Shown here: piece by piece, positions 32,301-44,089 of the stretch
Layout of the letters: each line of letters starts with the position of its first letter
Numbering within the stretch: position 1 is the stretch's first letter
NCBI GenBank assembly: GCA_020086605.1
Contig: JACBWW010000028.1
Location: 9,821,953-9,885,952, forward strand
Origin: Lanius collurio
Lineage: Eukaryota; Chordata; Aves; Passeriformes; Laniidae
Length of the DNA stretch: 64,000 nt
Direction of reading: 5' to 3'
Program-made: the position numbers and the translations under genes
Notes under the pieces: generated by a model
Databases searched by the model: none
What the model saw: the letters and a program-made list of their open reading frames with translations, nothing else
What the model was told of the DNA's origin: nothing

Positions 32301-35300
32301 TTATGAGAGCAAAGCTGTGCCTCTGTGCCTGTACTTAGACTTACTCCACCACCTTCTGTGGCATTTGAGCTGATTCCACTTTTTATGCCTATCAATTTCT
32401 CGTTTCCTTTGGCTAAGATCCCTCTTTCTTTCTGCTGAAATGTTTGGAGGGCAGGCAATTCCATGGCTGCCTGCAGATGAAACCAGATCAACTTTCAGAA
32501 TTGAGTTGTGTAACAGCTGCCCACTGTCACTTCGGAGCCAATTTTGGGACAGTGTCATCAGCTTTGTCAATCCACATGTCCCAGGGAGATTTTTTACTGG
32601 ATATAAGCTTAAGTGTGTATTAACTGGATCAAATTCTTAAATATACATCCGAGACATAGAGTGTCAAATGGGACACCCAACTTTCACTAAACAAACAAAA
32701 TTGTTATTCTATAAGAATTCCATGAATTCCAACTATCCACAGGGATATGATATCTAAAAGATTGTCCTGTGTGCTCACCCGAGTCTGTATGTGAATATGT
32801 GGGAAAGAGCAAGAAAAAATATAGTATTTTTTTTTCCATTTTTTTAAAATAAAGATTTTAATTGTCAGGTTTGTGTTTGTCAAAAGCATGTAACAAAAAA
32901 GCCAGTATGAGTAGCACTGGAGTTTTAATTCCACAAAGCAAGTGTAAAAAAGATCCAGTGGAAGCTTGCAAATATTATCATAACTTTCTAGTAATAAAAA
33001 TGTCCCACTCACCTCAGACGTGGGACACTGTGTCCTGGAAGATGTCCTCTTGCTTGAACAGCAGAGCCTCCTCTGGTGAGAGCATGATCTAATGCGCTCT
33101 CTGCCCTTGCATTCATTTCTGAACAAGACAAAACCCCAGGGCTGGTAGCTCAGCAGCTCACAAGCTGCATCAGATCCCAGGTGGCTTCTGGCAGGAGGTT
33201 CAGCAGCAGCCTGTCCTGCTGGCACGTGCCTGGTGTCTCATGGATTCTCACACAACACTTGCAGCTCAGACAGCTCCTAGTTTACACAGGTTTGCACAGA
33301 GAGCTCCACAACTGAAGTACCATGTGCTTCAGGTGAGTTGTCTGCAGAGAGCCTGCTACTGAAAAGTAAGTTTCAAGACTGAGTTTGGACATATTTCTCT
33401 TTGTCTGAACACAAAAGCATGATCAGTTCAGCTTGCTTCACTTGCCTGGTTTGTACTGGTCAAATTACTCACTAGCCTAATAGTAGGTTAACTTCATCCA
33501 TTACCTTAATATTTCTTTAACTAACTCAATTTAAATAGGAAACCAATCACATCTGGTGCAAAATTTGCTGAATGATAGAGAATTGTAGCTGCTCAGTAGC
33601 TCACAGTCTGATGTTAACTCAAAGTCACTTCTCAGTAGACTTCTGAGCATCCACAACATGACAGCTGCCTTCAGGGTGGCCAGAGGAATGAAAAAAATTA
33701 ATTATTATTTATTTTAAGTAACTGTCTCATGTTGTAAACAAACACCTTGGCCAGGCATGCAGCATTTATAAATCAGTATAAGGAGCTCTGCTGCTCTGAT
33801 AAAGTCAATTTGTTTGCATTGATGTGCATTTTTCACTGATCAGACCTGCCTGCATGAGATTAACTCCTTGCAATTATCTTATATTTGAAAAGTGTGTTTG
33901 ACCAATTTCTTTACAGCACTCGATAGCTTTTCATAGGATATATCAACCCAGCATTCTGGGTCCTTTGGAACAATGGATTTTGCTATGGAAATTCAGACAG
34001 TAATTTCTTCCAGGAGTAACCTGGTTTTTTTTTCAGGTTGGATAAATTCCAGCTCAAGTAATTACACTTTGCCTTCCCCAATTCCCCCAAAGGTCCAATT
34101 AATTCAGGCATTCTTAGCATAAAACTGTTAGACACTGCTACTGTACATAGATAAACAGCTGTTGTACTTCCCCCAAATGACAAACACATCTCAGTGGTGC
34201 ATGAGCTGATTCCCTAACACCACTCCAATGTGATGTGCTGAATGATTCCAATGCTCACAGTCCTCCAGGAAAAAGCACACTGGTTACAGATACTTTTTTC
34301 AGGGTCTTCCTAGACCTGCTAATCTTGATCATCTTTCTTTGTCCTGCTGGTTAAATTCACTCCTGGATCCTGAGCTACCAGAGGTGAGTAGGGGCTCAGA
34401 GCAGGGGATGTGCCAGGTGCACTGTCAGGCTGTACTCACATGGCACATGTGGTTTTGAATACCTGAGAGGCCACCCCCACGGACTTAATCAGTTACTTCC
34501 TGATTGCTTAACAGGCCTGTGACACCTGTGCTAGCTGATGTCTGTTTGCAGAGAAAGAAAAGTTTAAAGTGAGCAAATGGAGATGGAAAATGCATAGCTG
34601 CAGTGGTGCCTCTTCTGCTTTTTCTTTTGAATGTGTTTTTGCATGTTTTTTGACTAGGTCTCGGTGTGATCATTGCATCAAGAGCATGTTGCTTTGATGC
34701 CCGCTACTTCCTACTATTATTCATGCTAATGATGTGGTGTGACTCCTGTGGTTTGTAAAATCAGCTGCAGTGCTCATGTCTGACCTTTGTTGTCAGACGG
34801 GAGCCAGCTGTCACCTCAGAGTCTCAGAGCTTCTGAATAGAGGGCTTTCCATGCGTTGTCCAGTTTCAACCTCAGAAATCTTGCCCCTGTCATAATCATT
34901 GTGGTAGTGAGGATGTTTCAACACCAGGGCTGAAAGCAATGGCCTCTTGCTTCTGTAGTTCAGCTCAAGTGTGAGGCCCAAAGATAACCCCTGGCAACAC
35001 CATCTTCTTGGAGGGACCTCTGCACTGCTGGAGCAGCAGCTAACAGCAGCAGAGCTACAATGAGAGAAGGTCTCATAAAAAGAAAGCTGAATATGACAAG
35101 GATCAGAAGGGGGCAATTTCTCTACCATGTGCTTTTCTGTTTGACCTCCAGGGATCATTTTGAACATGCTGAAGGATTTCCAGTTGTGTCAACTCCCAGC
35201 ATCTGCATCCAGGTTTTTGTGGAGCTGCTGTGAGACGAGATAATCCTTGCTTCTGTCTTGTCTGCACCTGTGGATGCATTTGCCTTTCAGCCCACAGGGG

Positions 35301-35929
35301 GCTCAGTTCAGCTTGCATTGCTTGAGGGATAGAATTTCAGCTGGCAGCTTCTGGGTCCAGGTGGCAGTGGCAGGTGGAGTAGCTCTGGGAAGGAGGTTGT
35401 TCAGTGACGGCTGTCCTACATCAGTCTGTCTCTGATGTCCATCAAGGTTTCACTCAGTGCCAATTTACAGCTTCCTTCCTGCATGGCTGTCAGGTGTAGC
35501 TGTCATCGTACCCTCTTCCGATTGTGATGACACTGGCATCCTCTGACCCTGACATGAAGCACTGGGTAAAGGCTGCAACAGGGAGGTGGCATGTGCCTGC
35601 CTTTCCTGCATGTGCTACCAGAGTCAGCCAGCTCACATTTCATGTGAGTTCAGTCTGGAGGTGGACACATTCAGTACACATCTTTCCTGGGGAAAGGCAG
35701 CCATCCCTGAACCATTTCTTCCTCCAAGACCATTGGCTTCCAAGACATGGCATGGAGTGTAGAGAGCAAGTTAAAGCATTAGGAAAACAGGTTTCATTTC
35801 TCATGTGTAATTGGGCAAATTTACATTCTCCAGAATGGGTTGGGGAAGAGAACTGGGAAGGTAAGAGTGGAAAAACCCATGGTGAGAGCGACCAATTTGA
35901 TTTTTATTTATGCCTCAACATGTGTTATA
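29302..35929. other. Intergenic DNA with scattered minus-strand open frames
   Basis: No recognised gene. Between 30120 and 32491 the minus strand has four open frames of 68-141 codons (30120-30545, 30748-31074, 31274-31480, 32123-32491) without evident splice linkage or domains; the first starts in a strong Kozak context (GCCACCATG). A G-run lies at about 31735-31746. NDUFB6, expected in this interval from mammalian synteny, was not seen. Confidence 0.4.
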
Positions 35930-36330
35930 TATGAAGTGAAAAATTACTGTAGGGACTACACTCGAGATGAATATGGAGCCCTGTCCCCAGGGAGGCTTTG
36001 CCTGACAGCAGATCAGGGCAGAGAAAGCTTCCACAGTTGGGCTGTGAATGACCCCCCCTTGCTGGTGGGGCAGATGGCCGGATGCCCAGGAGAAAATGCC
36101 CAGGGAAATCGTGCTGTGGGAGGAGCCTTAACACAGAGAAGCAGTTAACTATGACACAGTGGGGCACAGTGGTAACAATCTTGTTTCTTTCTCTGTCTCT
36201 CTTTTTCTCCCTCTGCTCTCTTTTCTCTCCCCCTTTGGTAGGAACACTTACCTTTCTTTATCAATAAACAATTCTCAGATATAATATTGCTGTGTTTGTG
36301 CTTTTTATTTTTGTCTGAGAAACAAAACAA
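35930..36330 (+). mobile_element. LTR-like repeat, R/U5-type 3' module
   Basis: Contains a pyrimidine-rich stretch (36178-36238), then CTTTCTTTATCAATAAACAA with a poly(A) signal at 36262-36267, then TCTCAGATATAATATTGCTG. The reverse complement of 51900-52060 has the same order and nearly the same words, so this is an interspersed repeat with an LTR-like poly(A) end. The upstream half is not shared between the copies and boundaries are unresolved. No internal retroviral genes adjoin it. Confidence 0.6.
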
Positions 36331-39300
36331 GGAATTAATTCATTGCTTCCCATAGGCAGGCAGGTGTTCATTAATCTCCAGGGAGAGCAGGGACCCATCA
36401 TGAGTAAGGATGACTTGGGAAGACAACTGGCATGACTTTGAATTTCCTCCCCTTTTTTCTTCTTCCCTAGATTTATATGCTAAGCACTGTGAAGAAAGTG
36501 AACTCCTCCCCAGCTAAAACCAGTATGCAGACCAGTCTCTTCTCCTCATTCTTATATGCCAGCATAAATGACAATAAAGTTTTGCATATACCTGAAACCT
36601 TTTTAGAGAGGTGCCTCATCTGAAGTGCTGTCCAGCTCTGGTGACTTTGTATGGATATGCCTCTGGTTCAGGTGGGCTGCAAAGCAATGCCTGCTGGCCT
36701 CCTCCCTGCATGGCACCCAACCCAGCACAGGCAGCAGCCAGGACCTTTATCTGCCAAGCAGAAGGGCCATAAAGAGCTAACACTGCATTACCCAGGGTCT
36801 GGCATCAGGCACAAAATGTGGCTGGTTCCCAGAGGAATATCGGAGGGATTTGGTTTGGATTATGGGCTGCTCAGCTGGAGCTTAATTTGCTCTTTACCTT
36901 GTGCCAGACAGGGATTTCCTGTGGGGAGTGCCACTGGAACCAGTGTTTCCACCTGGGCCTAGGGTGTGGGCATATTAAATTGGCATTTTCAGGAAGACCT
37001 CCTGCTGTTTCTATGAAGTAGTCACACAGACCAGTAAAGATGCAGCTAGCCTCCTTCTCTTCCTCAGCTTTCCCACTCTCTTGTCTCTGTTTTCTTCATC
37101 ACCCTGTCCCCTTCTTTCTCCTTAGTGTCTGCATGACACTGATCCATATGGCTTTAACAGAATATCATTAACCTGCAGCATTACAGAATACTGGTGCTTT
37201 CTTAAAAACCTGCCACTTTCTATTTTTACAGTCTCTGAAGTACAGGCACCTCAGACCAAGCTGAGGGGCTGACCTGCTGCTGTGTACTGATCTTGGCTTC
37301 TGTATCCTTGCACAAGTTTTATTCTGCTGATGCTTCTGAGATGGTTTGGACTCCAGGTTGTGTCTCTTCAGACCGTGGGCCCATTATGAATTTGTACAAT
37401 ATCACATCTAAAAGGGTAGAAGTACACTTGCATTTTCATGCAAATGAGGATGCCTTTGAAACTTGGAGAATGGGGTTTTGCTCTGTTTCTATATTTGAAA
37501 TTCCCTGCTTGCCCCACCCTCATCTATTTTTTCTCCTGCTTTCACAAGTGCTGCAAGAAATGACCTAACTTGCCTTTACAATGCAATGACTGTGATGTGG
37601 CACAGCACGAGTGTTCTTGTGCTCTCCTTCCACCACACTGCTACTTCAACTTGTTCACATTATCATGTGAACATTAAACAAACTCTTTAAGCAAGAATAT
37701 GACTATAGTTGTATCATAGGAAAAATAAGGACTCTCCATTTTTTGTCTCTATCTATGTTGTATTTTCCTTATTTAGTAGCTGGATAAACAAATATTTGCT
37801 GCATTTTTATCATGTGGCTGCCTTCTGCTTAATGATTATGTTATCTCCTTATGTAGTACTATGCCATGTAAATTTGAATTGGGGGGGGTGTAGATTTTTA
37901 CACTGCAAGCTGATTGCAAACCTTCTCAGCATTCAGCAGCTGTTTTGCTGGCAGCCAGTTTAATCACATGTCCATGGTAAAGGAAAGCACATGTGATTGT
38001 ATTTGTAAACTGCCTTTTTGTAAATGTCAAGGTAAGATATTTTACCTCAGAATTTAAAAAAAAAAGTTCTTAAAATGGTGGAATTCAGCTAGACACCTAA
38101 CTTTTGAAACTCCAGGAATGCTAAAATCAAATCAAATCAATAAAAAAATCAAATATTTTAACCTTCTCAAATCACCAACTTTCATCTTAAAAGGCTTTTC
38201 AAATAGCCAAAGTGCAAAGCATGTAGATTGTACCTTTGTGACTGAAAACCTTTGGGGGTTTTGCAGCAGTTTTTAACTTTCAAACACTGAAGCAGAGGAA
38301 CATAAGGCATAGTACCAGATCTGGACATTTTATACATTCTCCAGTGGAAGTTGCTTATATAACTTAAACGTTCAGTTCATGCTTTGCAGCATCAGCCTGA
38401 CTCTGAGAACTTGCCATGGTTACAGAACATGCTGGCTCCCAAAACCAGGCTGTTCCATATTGGCTGTTTAGATGTCCAAAGTATATCTAGTTAAAACAAC
38501 CCTGAAATTAATTAAATGGGCAAGTGGCTGCTTGCCTGGGAATACTCAGTGCTTACAGAGAGCTGCAGTTTGAGTGGGACCTCATAATTTATTGCAATTT
38601 ATTTCTTTCATGACCTGACCATTTATAGGCAAGCACAAATAGGGCTTGTTGTTTTTTTCTTCCTCTAGCTGCAACATAATGATGTGGCATACAAGAAAAG
38701 AAGCACTTCCACTGCATACAAGGAGCAGAGGAGGAAGCCCCAGAAACCTTTCTGTGCGTAGGGCTCAGCTGTCATGGAAGCAAGACAGGATGTGAATTAC
38801 CTCTGTTATTCTCTCCCTTATGGTCTCTACTTGACCTGGCTCATCATGTTTTTAAGAAGCTGCTATTACAGTGGGATGTCACTTCAGTCCCTGTTCACAA
38901 GTGTTGGTTGGTTTTTTCCAAGACATAAGGACAGATAATTTTGGGGTAATGGGATAAGGCTTCTAGTAAAACCACTGTACCTTTTGTATTTCTATACAAA
39001 TGTCCAGGTAAATTTTTCAGTGCAGGATTCTGGTATTATCTTACTCCAATTCCTACAGTCCTGGGTTGGAATGCTTTTTCTGACTTCATCCCACCAGAAA
39101 AAACATGGGTTGTCTTAGTAGCATTCACACCTGCCATGCATCTCTTTTTCCAAGGTTTCCTGTTTGTGCACTCAGTGCTCTGAATACATTACAATGAAGG
39201 ACCAGAAGCTGGCCCGGATCACAAAGCAACACCTTTTTAAGTCCTCAAATGCCTACCAAAGGGTATCACAGGGATCCTTGTAAGTACTGCCCTGCTAGCA

Positions 39301-40610
39301 TCCTTCTCTGAGGAGGATGGAGTCACTGCTTGTTTTATTACTCTTTTTTTGAGGTGTTACATTTAGTCATTGTGTGGACAGGCTGGAAGCTAAGATGCTG
39401 TGACCTAAGAGGACAGTATGCATGAAATCCTTGGAAGGTTAAAAGTTCTGTATGTGTGGTTTTATCTATTAGTGAGGCTGGAAGGTTTTCAATGCTGTTT
39501 TGCATATTTGTGAAAGCATGTGATGTAACTTCTTTCCTTTATCAGGATTGCTGGTTTTGCTTTTTCCTGCTCACTTTCCTGCTTTTGTACATGGCTGCTG
39601 TTCCCAACATAGCTTGCATCTGCTTTGTACAACTTCTGCTGTCTTACAGTTCAAAAATGCCTTTAGTCTTAAGCACAGCCAAAAGCAAAGCACATTCTGG
39701 CCACAGAGTAATATTGCTGCATGGACCATCTTTGGAATAACAACCTTGGTTTCTCACTTTTCTAAACAGCTTCTGTTTCAGGCCCTTTTGACCCAGTCTT
39801 CACACAGCTTAAGAACTCATTGCCTGCTTTACTTGGTGTCTGCAATATGGCTCACTCTGTTCAGTGATTTCCACTTGACCTTTGCAGTTTAACTTGCGTC
39901 TTTGCCATCAGCCAACGAAAGGGCAGGCACTGAATATGTTTAAGGTGTCAGGTTGCTAATGTGGGCACTGTTGGGCCAGTGGATGTGCATGCCCGCAGGA
40001 GCGTGAGGAGTGACAAGAGGATGTACAGCTTGCTGGTAGAAGACAGTGCATTTCAGAGCTTGAAGGCTTTGCATAGAAGAGCCTGTGCCAGGGAATATTA
40101 AATACTGTTCCATGTCTAGAAATAAAAGTCTGCAGATCATGCTGAAATTCTTTGTATCTTCCCTTGGAATTGTTATTCACAGAACTCCTCAAGAGCAGCA
40201 TGCAATTTTACAAATATTCACTCCCTTTGGTAAGTAACTGCATGGTGTACAAACTTTGTCTTTTTGATTATGATGCTGGTTTAGATTGTATATGTCCTTT
40301 CATGTCCAGGAGACTATGCCTGTGTTTTTGCTTAGACAACAATACTTAATTTTCTTTTGAAACACATTTTATTTTTTTTCCCTTAGAACATGGTTATTTT
40401 AAAAAGTAAAATAATTCACAACTAGGTGCAGTTGTGGAAGCTAAACATTTGCTTACTAAGTTTCTGACTCAATTTCCATTCACATATTAATGAGAAATGC
40501 TGCCATCCAACAGCTGCCTGCAGCTCACATCAAGATGAGATGGTTATTTAGGACCAGTCCTTGAGACTGACTAGGAACTAAAGAAAAGAAAAAAAAAAGA
40601 AAGACCGTCT
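36331..40610. other. Intergenic DNA, nothing recognised
   Basis: AT-rich sequence with small simple repeats: a G-run at about 37881-37888 and an AATCA-type tract near 38125-38150. No exon of NDUFB6 or of the TOPORS N-terminal part was recognised. Confidence 0.45.
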
Positions 40611-40768
40611 AATGGCTACTGCAAGTTGGGACCCTGTGGGCACTCTTTGGCTAAGAGTCAAGATCAGATATGGGAGATGCATGCACAGCATCTGCTTGGA
40701 AAAACTTCTTATCTCAGTGAAGAAACTCAGCACATCCTTCACAGGTCAGGATGTGACTCATGCTCCAA

Positions 40769-40774
40769 NNNNNN
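40769..40774. other. Assembly gap (6 N) at the 5' side of TOPORS
   Basis: Six Ns, a placeholder-sized join. Sequence to the right is TOPORS coding; sequence to the left (40611-40768) is open but does not resemble TOPORS. The real gap is therefore probably much longer than six bases, or the join is wrong. Confidence 0.95.
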
Positions 40775-40775
40775 T

Positions 40776-42725
40776 GGTCTTGGTCAGGCCCCCTGGGATG
40801 ATGAAACTCCAGGCCCTTCCTATTCTATTTCAGAAGAGGTTCGTGCAACCATAGCTTCTCCTCTGGTGTCATCAGAAAGTTCTGATGAGGACTCTGCTAC
40901 AGCGAGTCGAAGAGCAAAACTGCAAACTGAGTTACAGGCTAATGTTGACTCAAACGACAGTGGCTCTTCCTCAGACAATTGTGTCATTGTAGGGTACGTT
41001 AAGCCATTAGCTGAGAGGACACCAGAAGTGGTTGAACTGTCCTCTGACTCTGAGGAGTCCATCAGGGAAGAGAAAAGGGAAGATGTCAAGAAACAGCAAC
41101 CAGTCCAGTGTCATAGCTGGAGTGACAGTGAACCAAGCAGGAGCTTCTCACCACATTCCCCAACATACAGGGAGGATGTAGGAAGCTGTAGAAGTTGTTT
41201 ATCTCCTGCAGTCGAGAAGATGGAATCAAAAGAGGATGAGAAGAACAAATGTAAAAGAAAAGATCTGCGTCCACAGGACTTGAGTTGGAGCCCCTCTCCA
41301 GGGAGTGACACAGTATGTTCCCCTTGGAATCACAGACTGAGTAAAAAAGAAAAGTCCAGAAGCCCACAGTCCTGTTCACGGGAAAGTCGAGGCAGTCATG
41401 GCCATCGGTCTAGAAGGGAGCACCGTAGCAAAAGCCAACTTAAAAGGAGACGATCAAGAAGCAGAGATAGTAGCAAACACAGGAGCAAAAGAAGCAGCAG
41501 GAGGTCCAGGGCTCATGACACCAGAGCCTCTCTGAAAAGCCAGAGGGGCTCTCTAAGCGGTGAGAGCACTCCATCCAGAGAAGTGAGCAGATCACGATCA
41601 CGTAGCAAAGGCCACAGTAAAAGGAGATCAAGAAGCAGAGACAGTGATCGCTATTACGTAAGAGACACTTATCAAAGTAGACACCAGTGGGGTTCTGCTT
41701 TCTGTAGTCGAAAGGTGTTTGGAGACAGCTATGAATCCTCCAGCAGAAGGAGGACCCGGTCTAACACTCTTTACTCGAGGCAGTCTACTAGTCCAGAATA
41801 CAGGATACGATCGTTCATTGAGAGGACAGATCTGCATAGCCAGAGGGGACTCCATGAAAGACATTATTACTGTTATGAAAGATGCAGGTCAAGGAGTCGG
41901 TCAAGCAACAGATCAAGGACTCCTTCTGGAGGAACTGACAGAATGAAAAGTGAAAAGCCTGGTGGAAAAAGGAAGTACAAAACTCGCCACCTGGAGAATG
42001 CATTCATGGAGAGCACAAGTCTAGAAAGAGAAAATGACTCCAAGAAAACTTCCTCAAAATTTGGTGACTGCTGCAAGAATGAAGATAGCCTGTCAGACAA
42101 TCGAGCGAGCAGTGAGACAAAGCATAAGAAAAGGAAGAAGAAAATGAGGAGTCCAAGTGTGGAGATTGTCTATGAAGGAAAAGCAACAGACACAACAAAG
42201 CATCTTAAAAAGAAAAAGAAAAAGCATAAGAAGAAACACCGGAAACATTACACGACTAACTCAGTACAATCTTCTCCTGTGGTGATTACGATTGATAGTG
42301 ATAGTAGCAAGGAGCCAGAAAATATGGAATGGGACAGCAGTATTACATGGACAGGCACAACTCAGACAAATGAGAGGGAAAATGAGTCTCCATCTTCTTT
42401 TCTGAGGACGATGGGATGTGGGGAAACTGGGGTAGACAAAAAGTATGGTATCCCTGCCCCAAGGGAAAACTCAGATGGTGATCTCAAATCTCAAGAAATA
42501 GCAGCTGATCAGAGTGTTACCACAGTGAATACCAGCAGTAACATCTCTCACACAGAAACTGTAACCAGTTATGTTCAGGAAGCACCAGCAGTGCCTTCCA
42601 GTCAGCTGCCTTCCCCCAGGACTTCCTTGCTAGAGTGTCCAGAGAGAGAGCCATTGATACTAAGACTGCCAAAGAGACTTGTCAACAGATCCTCGTGGTT
42701 TGATTTCCCAGAAGAAAAAATGTAG
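40776..42725 (+). CDS. TOPORS: TOPORS C-terminal part (SUMO/ubiquitin E3 ligase), 5'-truncated at a gap
   Basis: TOPORS is a nuclear E3 ligase acting on p53, topoisomerase I and other substrates; human mutations cause retinitis pigmentosa. Here 649 residues run from QAPWDDETPGPSYS to the TAG at 42723, corresponding to roughly human residue 430 to the end. Visible features in order: the SUMO-binding-type cores CVIVGYVKPLAERTPEVVEL followed by SSDSEES; a long RS region (about 41340-41930) with SRSRSRSK-type runs; YCYERCRSRSRSSNRSRTPS; the conserved GGKRKYKTRHLE; VEIVYEGKATDTTKHLKKKK with a Lys/His run; and VVITIDSDSS, another SUMO-interacting-type core. The N-terminal RING finger and topoisomerase/p53-binding half are not in the window. 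The C-terminus differs from human: after LPSPRTSL it continues for about 30 residues (REPLILRLPKRLVNRSSWFD). An apparent in-frame ATG upstream of the gap at 40626 is not a believable start. Confidence 0.93.
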   Translation, partial: GLGQAPWDDETPGPSYSISEEVRATIASPLVSSESSDEDSATASRRAKLQTELQANVDSNDSGSSSDNCVIVGYVKPLAERTPEVVELSSDSEESIREEKREDVKKQQPVQCHSWSDSEPSRSFSPHSPTYREDVGSCRSCLSPAVEKMESKEDEKNKCKRKDLRPQDLSWSPSPGSDTVCSPWNHRLSKKEKSRSPQSCSRESRGSHGHRSRREHRSKSQLKRRRSRSRDSSKHRSKRSSRRSRAHDTRASLKSQRGSLSGESTPSREVSRSRSRSKGHSKRRSRSRDSDRYYVRDTYQSRHQWGSAFCSRKVFGDSYESSSRRRTRSNTLYSRQSTSPEYRIRSFIERTDLHSQRGLHERHYYCYERCRSRSRSSNRSRTPSGGTDRMKSEKPGGKRKYKTRHLENAFMESTSLERENDSKKTSSKFGDCCKNEDSLSDNRASSETKHKKRKKKMRSPSVEIVYEGKATDTTKHLKKKKKKHKKKHRKHYTTNSVQSSPVVITIDSDSSKEPENMEWDSSITWTGTTQTNERENESPSSFLRTMGCGETGVDKKYGIPAPRENSDGDLKSQEIAADQSVTTVNTSSNISHTETVTSYVQEAPAVPSSQLPSPRTSLLECPEREPLILRLPKRLVNRSSWFDFPEEKM

Positions 42726-43235
42726 GAGGCTTTCCATGGAACACCTGTTAAAATTGTGAATTTAACTATGTTTTTTTCCCCTTGAGAACTAAAACATCTG
42801 ATAGGATTTCTGTTGTTTAAAAAGATGTCTAGGAATTGTATAAAACTTTTGAGTGTGTATGCACTTTTAAGTCAAAGAAGATAGGATATTGCTAGTATGT
42901 AATTCTAAAAGTTTGTTAGAAGACTGGAAGTTTTAATTTCATAAAGCCATCCACTGAGTATTTCAATGTTTTGTGTAAACCAAACAGAAAAGGAACGCAA
43001 AACAAAAACCTGGAAATGCATTTTATGGGGATTGCTCTTCTTAGACAAGAGAAAAATTGTTTAGTTCATAAAAAATTACTCAGTCTGAATTCCAGCATCA
43101 TTTCAATTGCTTTGGTTTAAGCTGATCTCTGCTGAAAAGTAGTCAGATTTCTACAGAGATTCTCAAAGGACTTTGAGTAATTTTAAGGTAAGCTATGTCA
43201 AAATCTGAATAAAGCAATAAGATTTTTTTGTTGTT
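42726..43235 (+). other. TOPORS: TOPORS 3' UTR
   Basis: AT-rich, non-coding sequence after the TOPORS stop codon, ending at the poly(A) signal near 43208 followed by a T-rich stretch. Confidence 0.65.
43208..43213 (+). terminator. TOPORS: Poly(A) signal AATAAA for TOPORS
   Basis: First AATAAA after the stop codon, about 480 bp downstream, followed by a T/GT-rich element (TTTTTTTGTTGTTG) typical of a cleavage site. Confidence 0.7.
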
Positions 43236-44089
43236 GTTTGTTTAAATATATTTACATACATACTGTGTGTTTTGCAAATGGGGTTTTTTCTTTTTGTTTT
43301 GGGTGTTTTACCTATCCAGACCATTGGATATTTGTGCAGTCAGGTGTTCTCCAGGTTGGAAGGGTTGTTTGGAGATCATCTGATACAAGCCTTTAGTGAA
43401 AGGAAGTTTGATCATATTGCGTGGTATTTGTTCAGTTTTGAGTTTTCCCAAAAGCTGGGTGGTCCCTCTGTCCTATGACTTCTAAAACAGGAGTATTCTC
43501 TTGGGAAACCTGTTTTTTTTTCAGATTTCTTCTTTTTATTTCCCTTATTGGGGCCTGCACATTCTGCCTTGTGTTCTTCAGCTTCAAGGAGTGCAAGTCT
43601 TTTTCTCTTCTTTGTACCCTGTGGCTGCATACTTGAAGACATCTGTCTTGTCTAGCCTTGGCAATAAAATGCTTCCTCCTGACCTCCTTGCAATGGCCAG
43701 TATTCACCCAACTCAGCACATCCTGGATGTCCTGCTGCAGGTATGTGCAAGGCGCAGAGCAGGGTTTTGTTTTCCAGGTTTGGCCCTTCTCTGTGTGCAC
43801 AGCAGTAGCTCTGAGGGCTGAATCAGGAGCCTTCTCTGTCTCTTCTGCATTACCTTCACAAGTCTGATGGGTTTGACCTTGGCTGGTTGCCTGCCAGGTA
43901 TTCAGGCTGTTACTTTCTCCACAGGATAGGGGAGAAAGTAAGATGGGAAAGCTGGGTTGAGATAAGGACAAAGGAGATTACTCTCATTAGCCAGATAAGA
44001 GTCGGGGGAATTAATGCCTTCTATTGCCAATGAAAAATTGAGTAGGGGGAAACAAATGCAAAACTAAAACCAATTTCACTCTTTTACTA
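43236..44089. other. Intergenic DNA, nothing recognised
   Basis: No gene or repeat recognised. A 179-codon minus-strand open frame (43432-43971) has no domain I know and no flanking splice evidence. Confidence 0.4.

Noticed and set aside
40626..40768. In-frame ATG and 47 codons fused to TOPORS across six Ns
   Set aside because: The leader does not resemble TOPORS and the frame link depends on an arbitrary gap length.
43432..43971. 179-codon minus-strand frame downstream of TOPORS
   Set aside because: Gln/Lys/Ser-rich chance-like sequence, no domain and no supporting signals.
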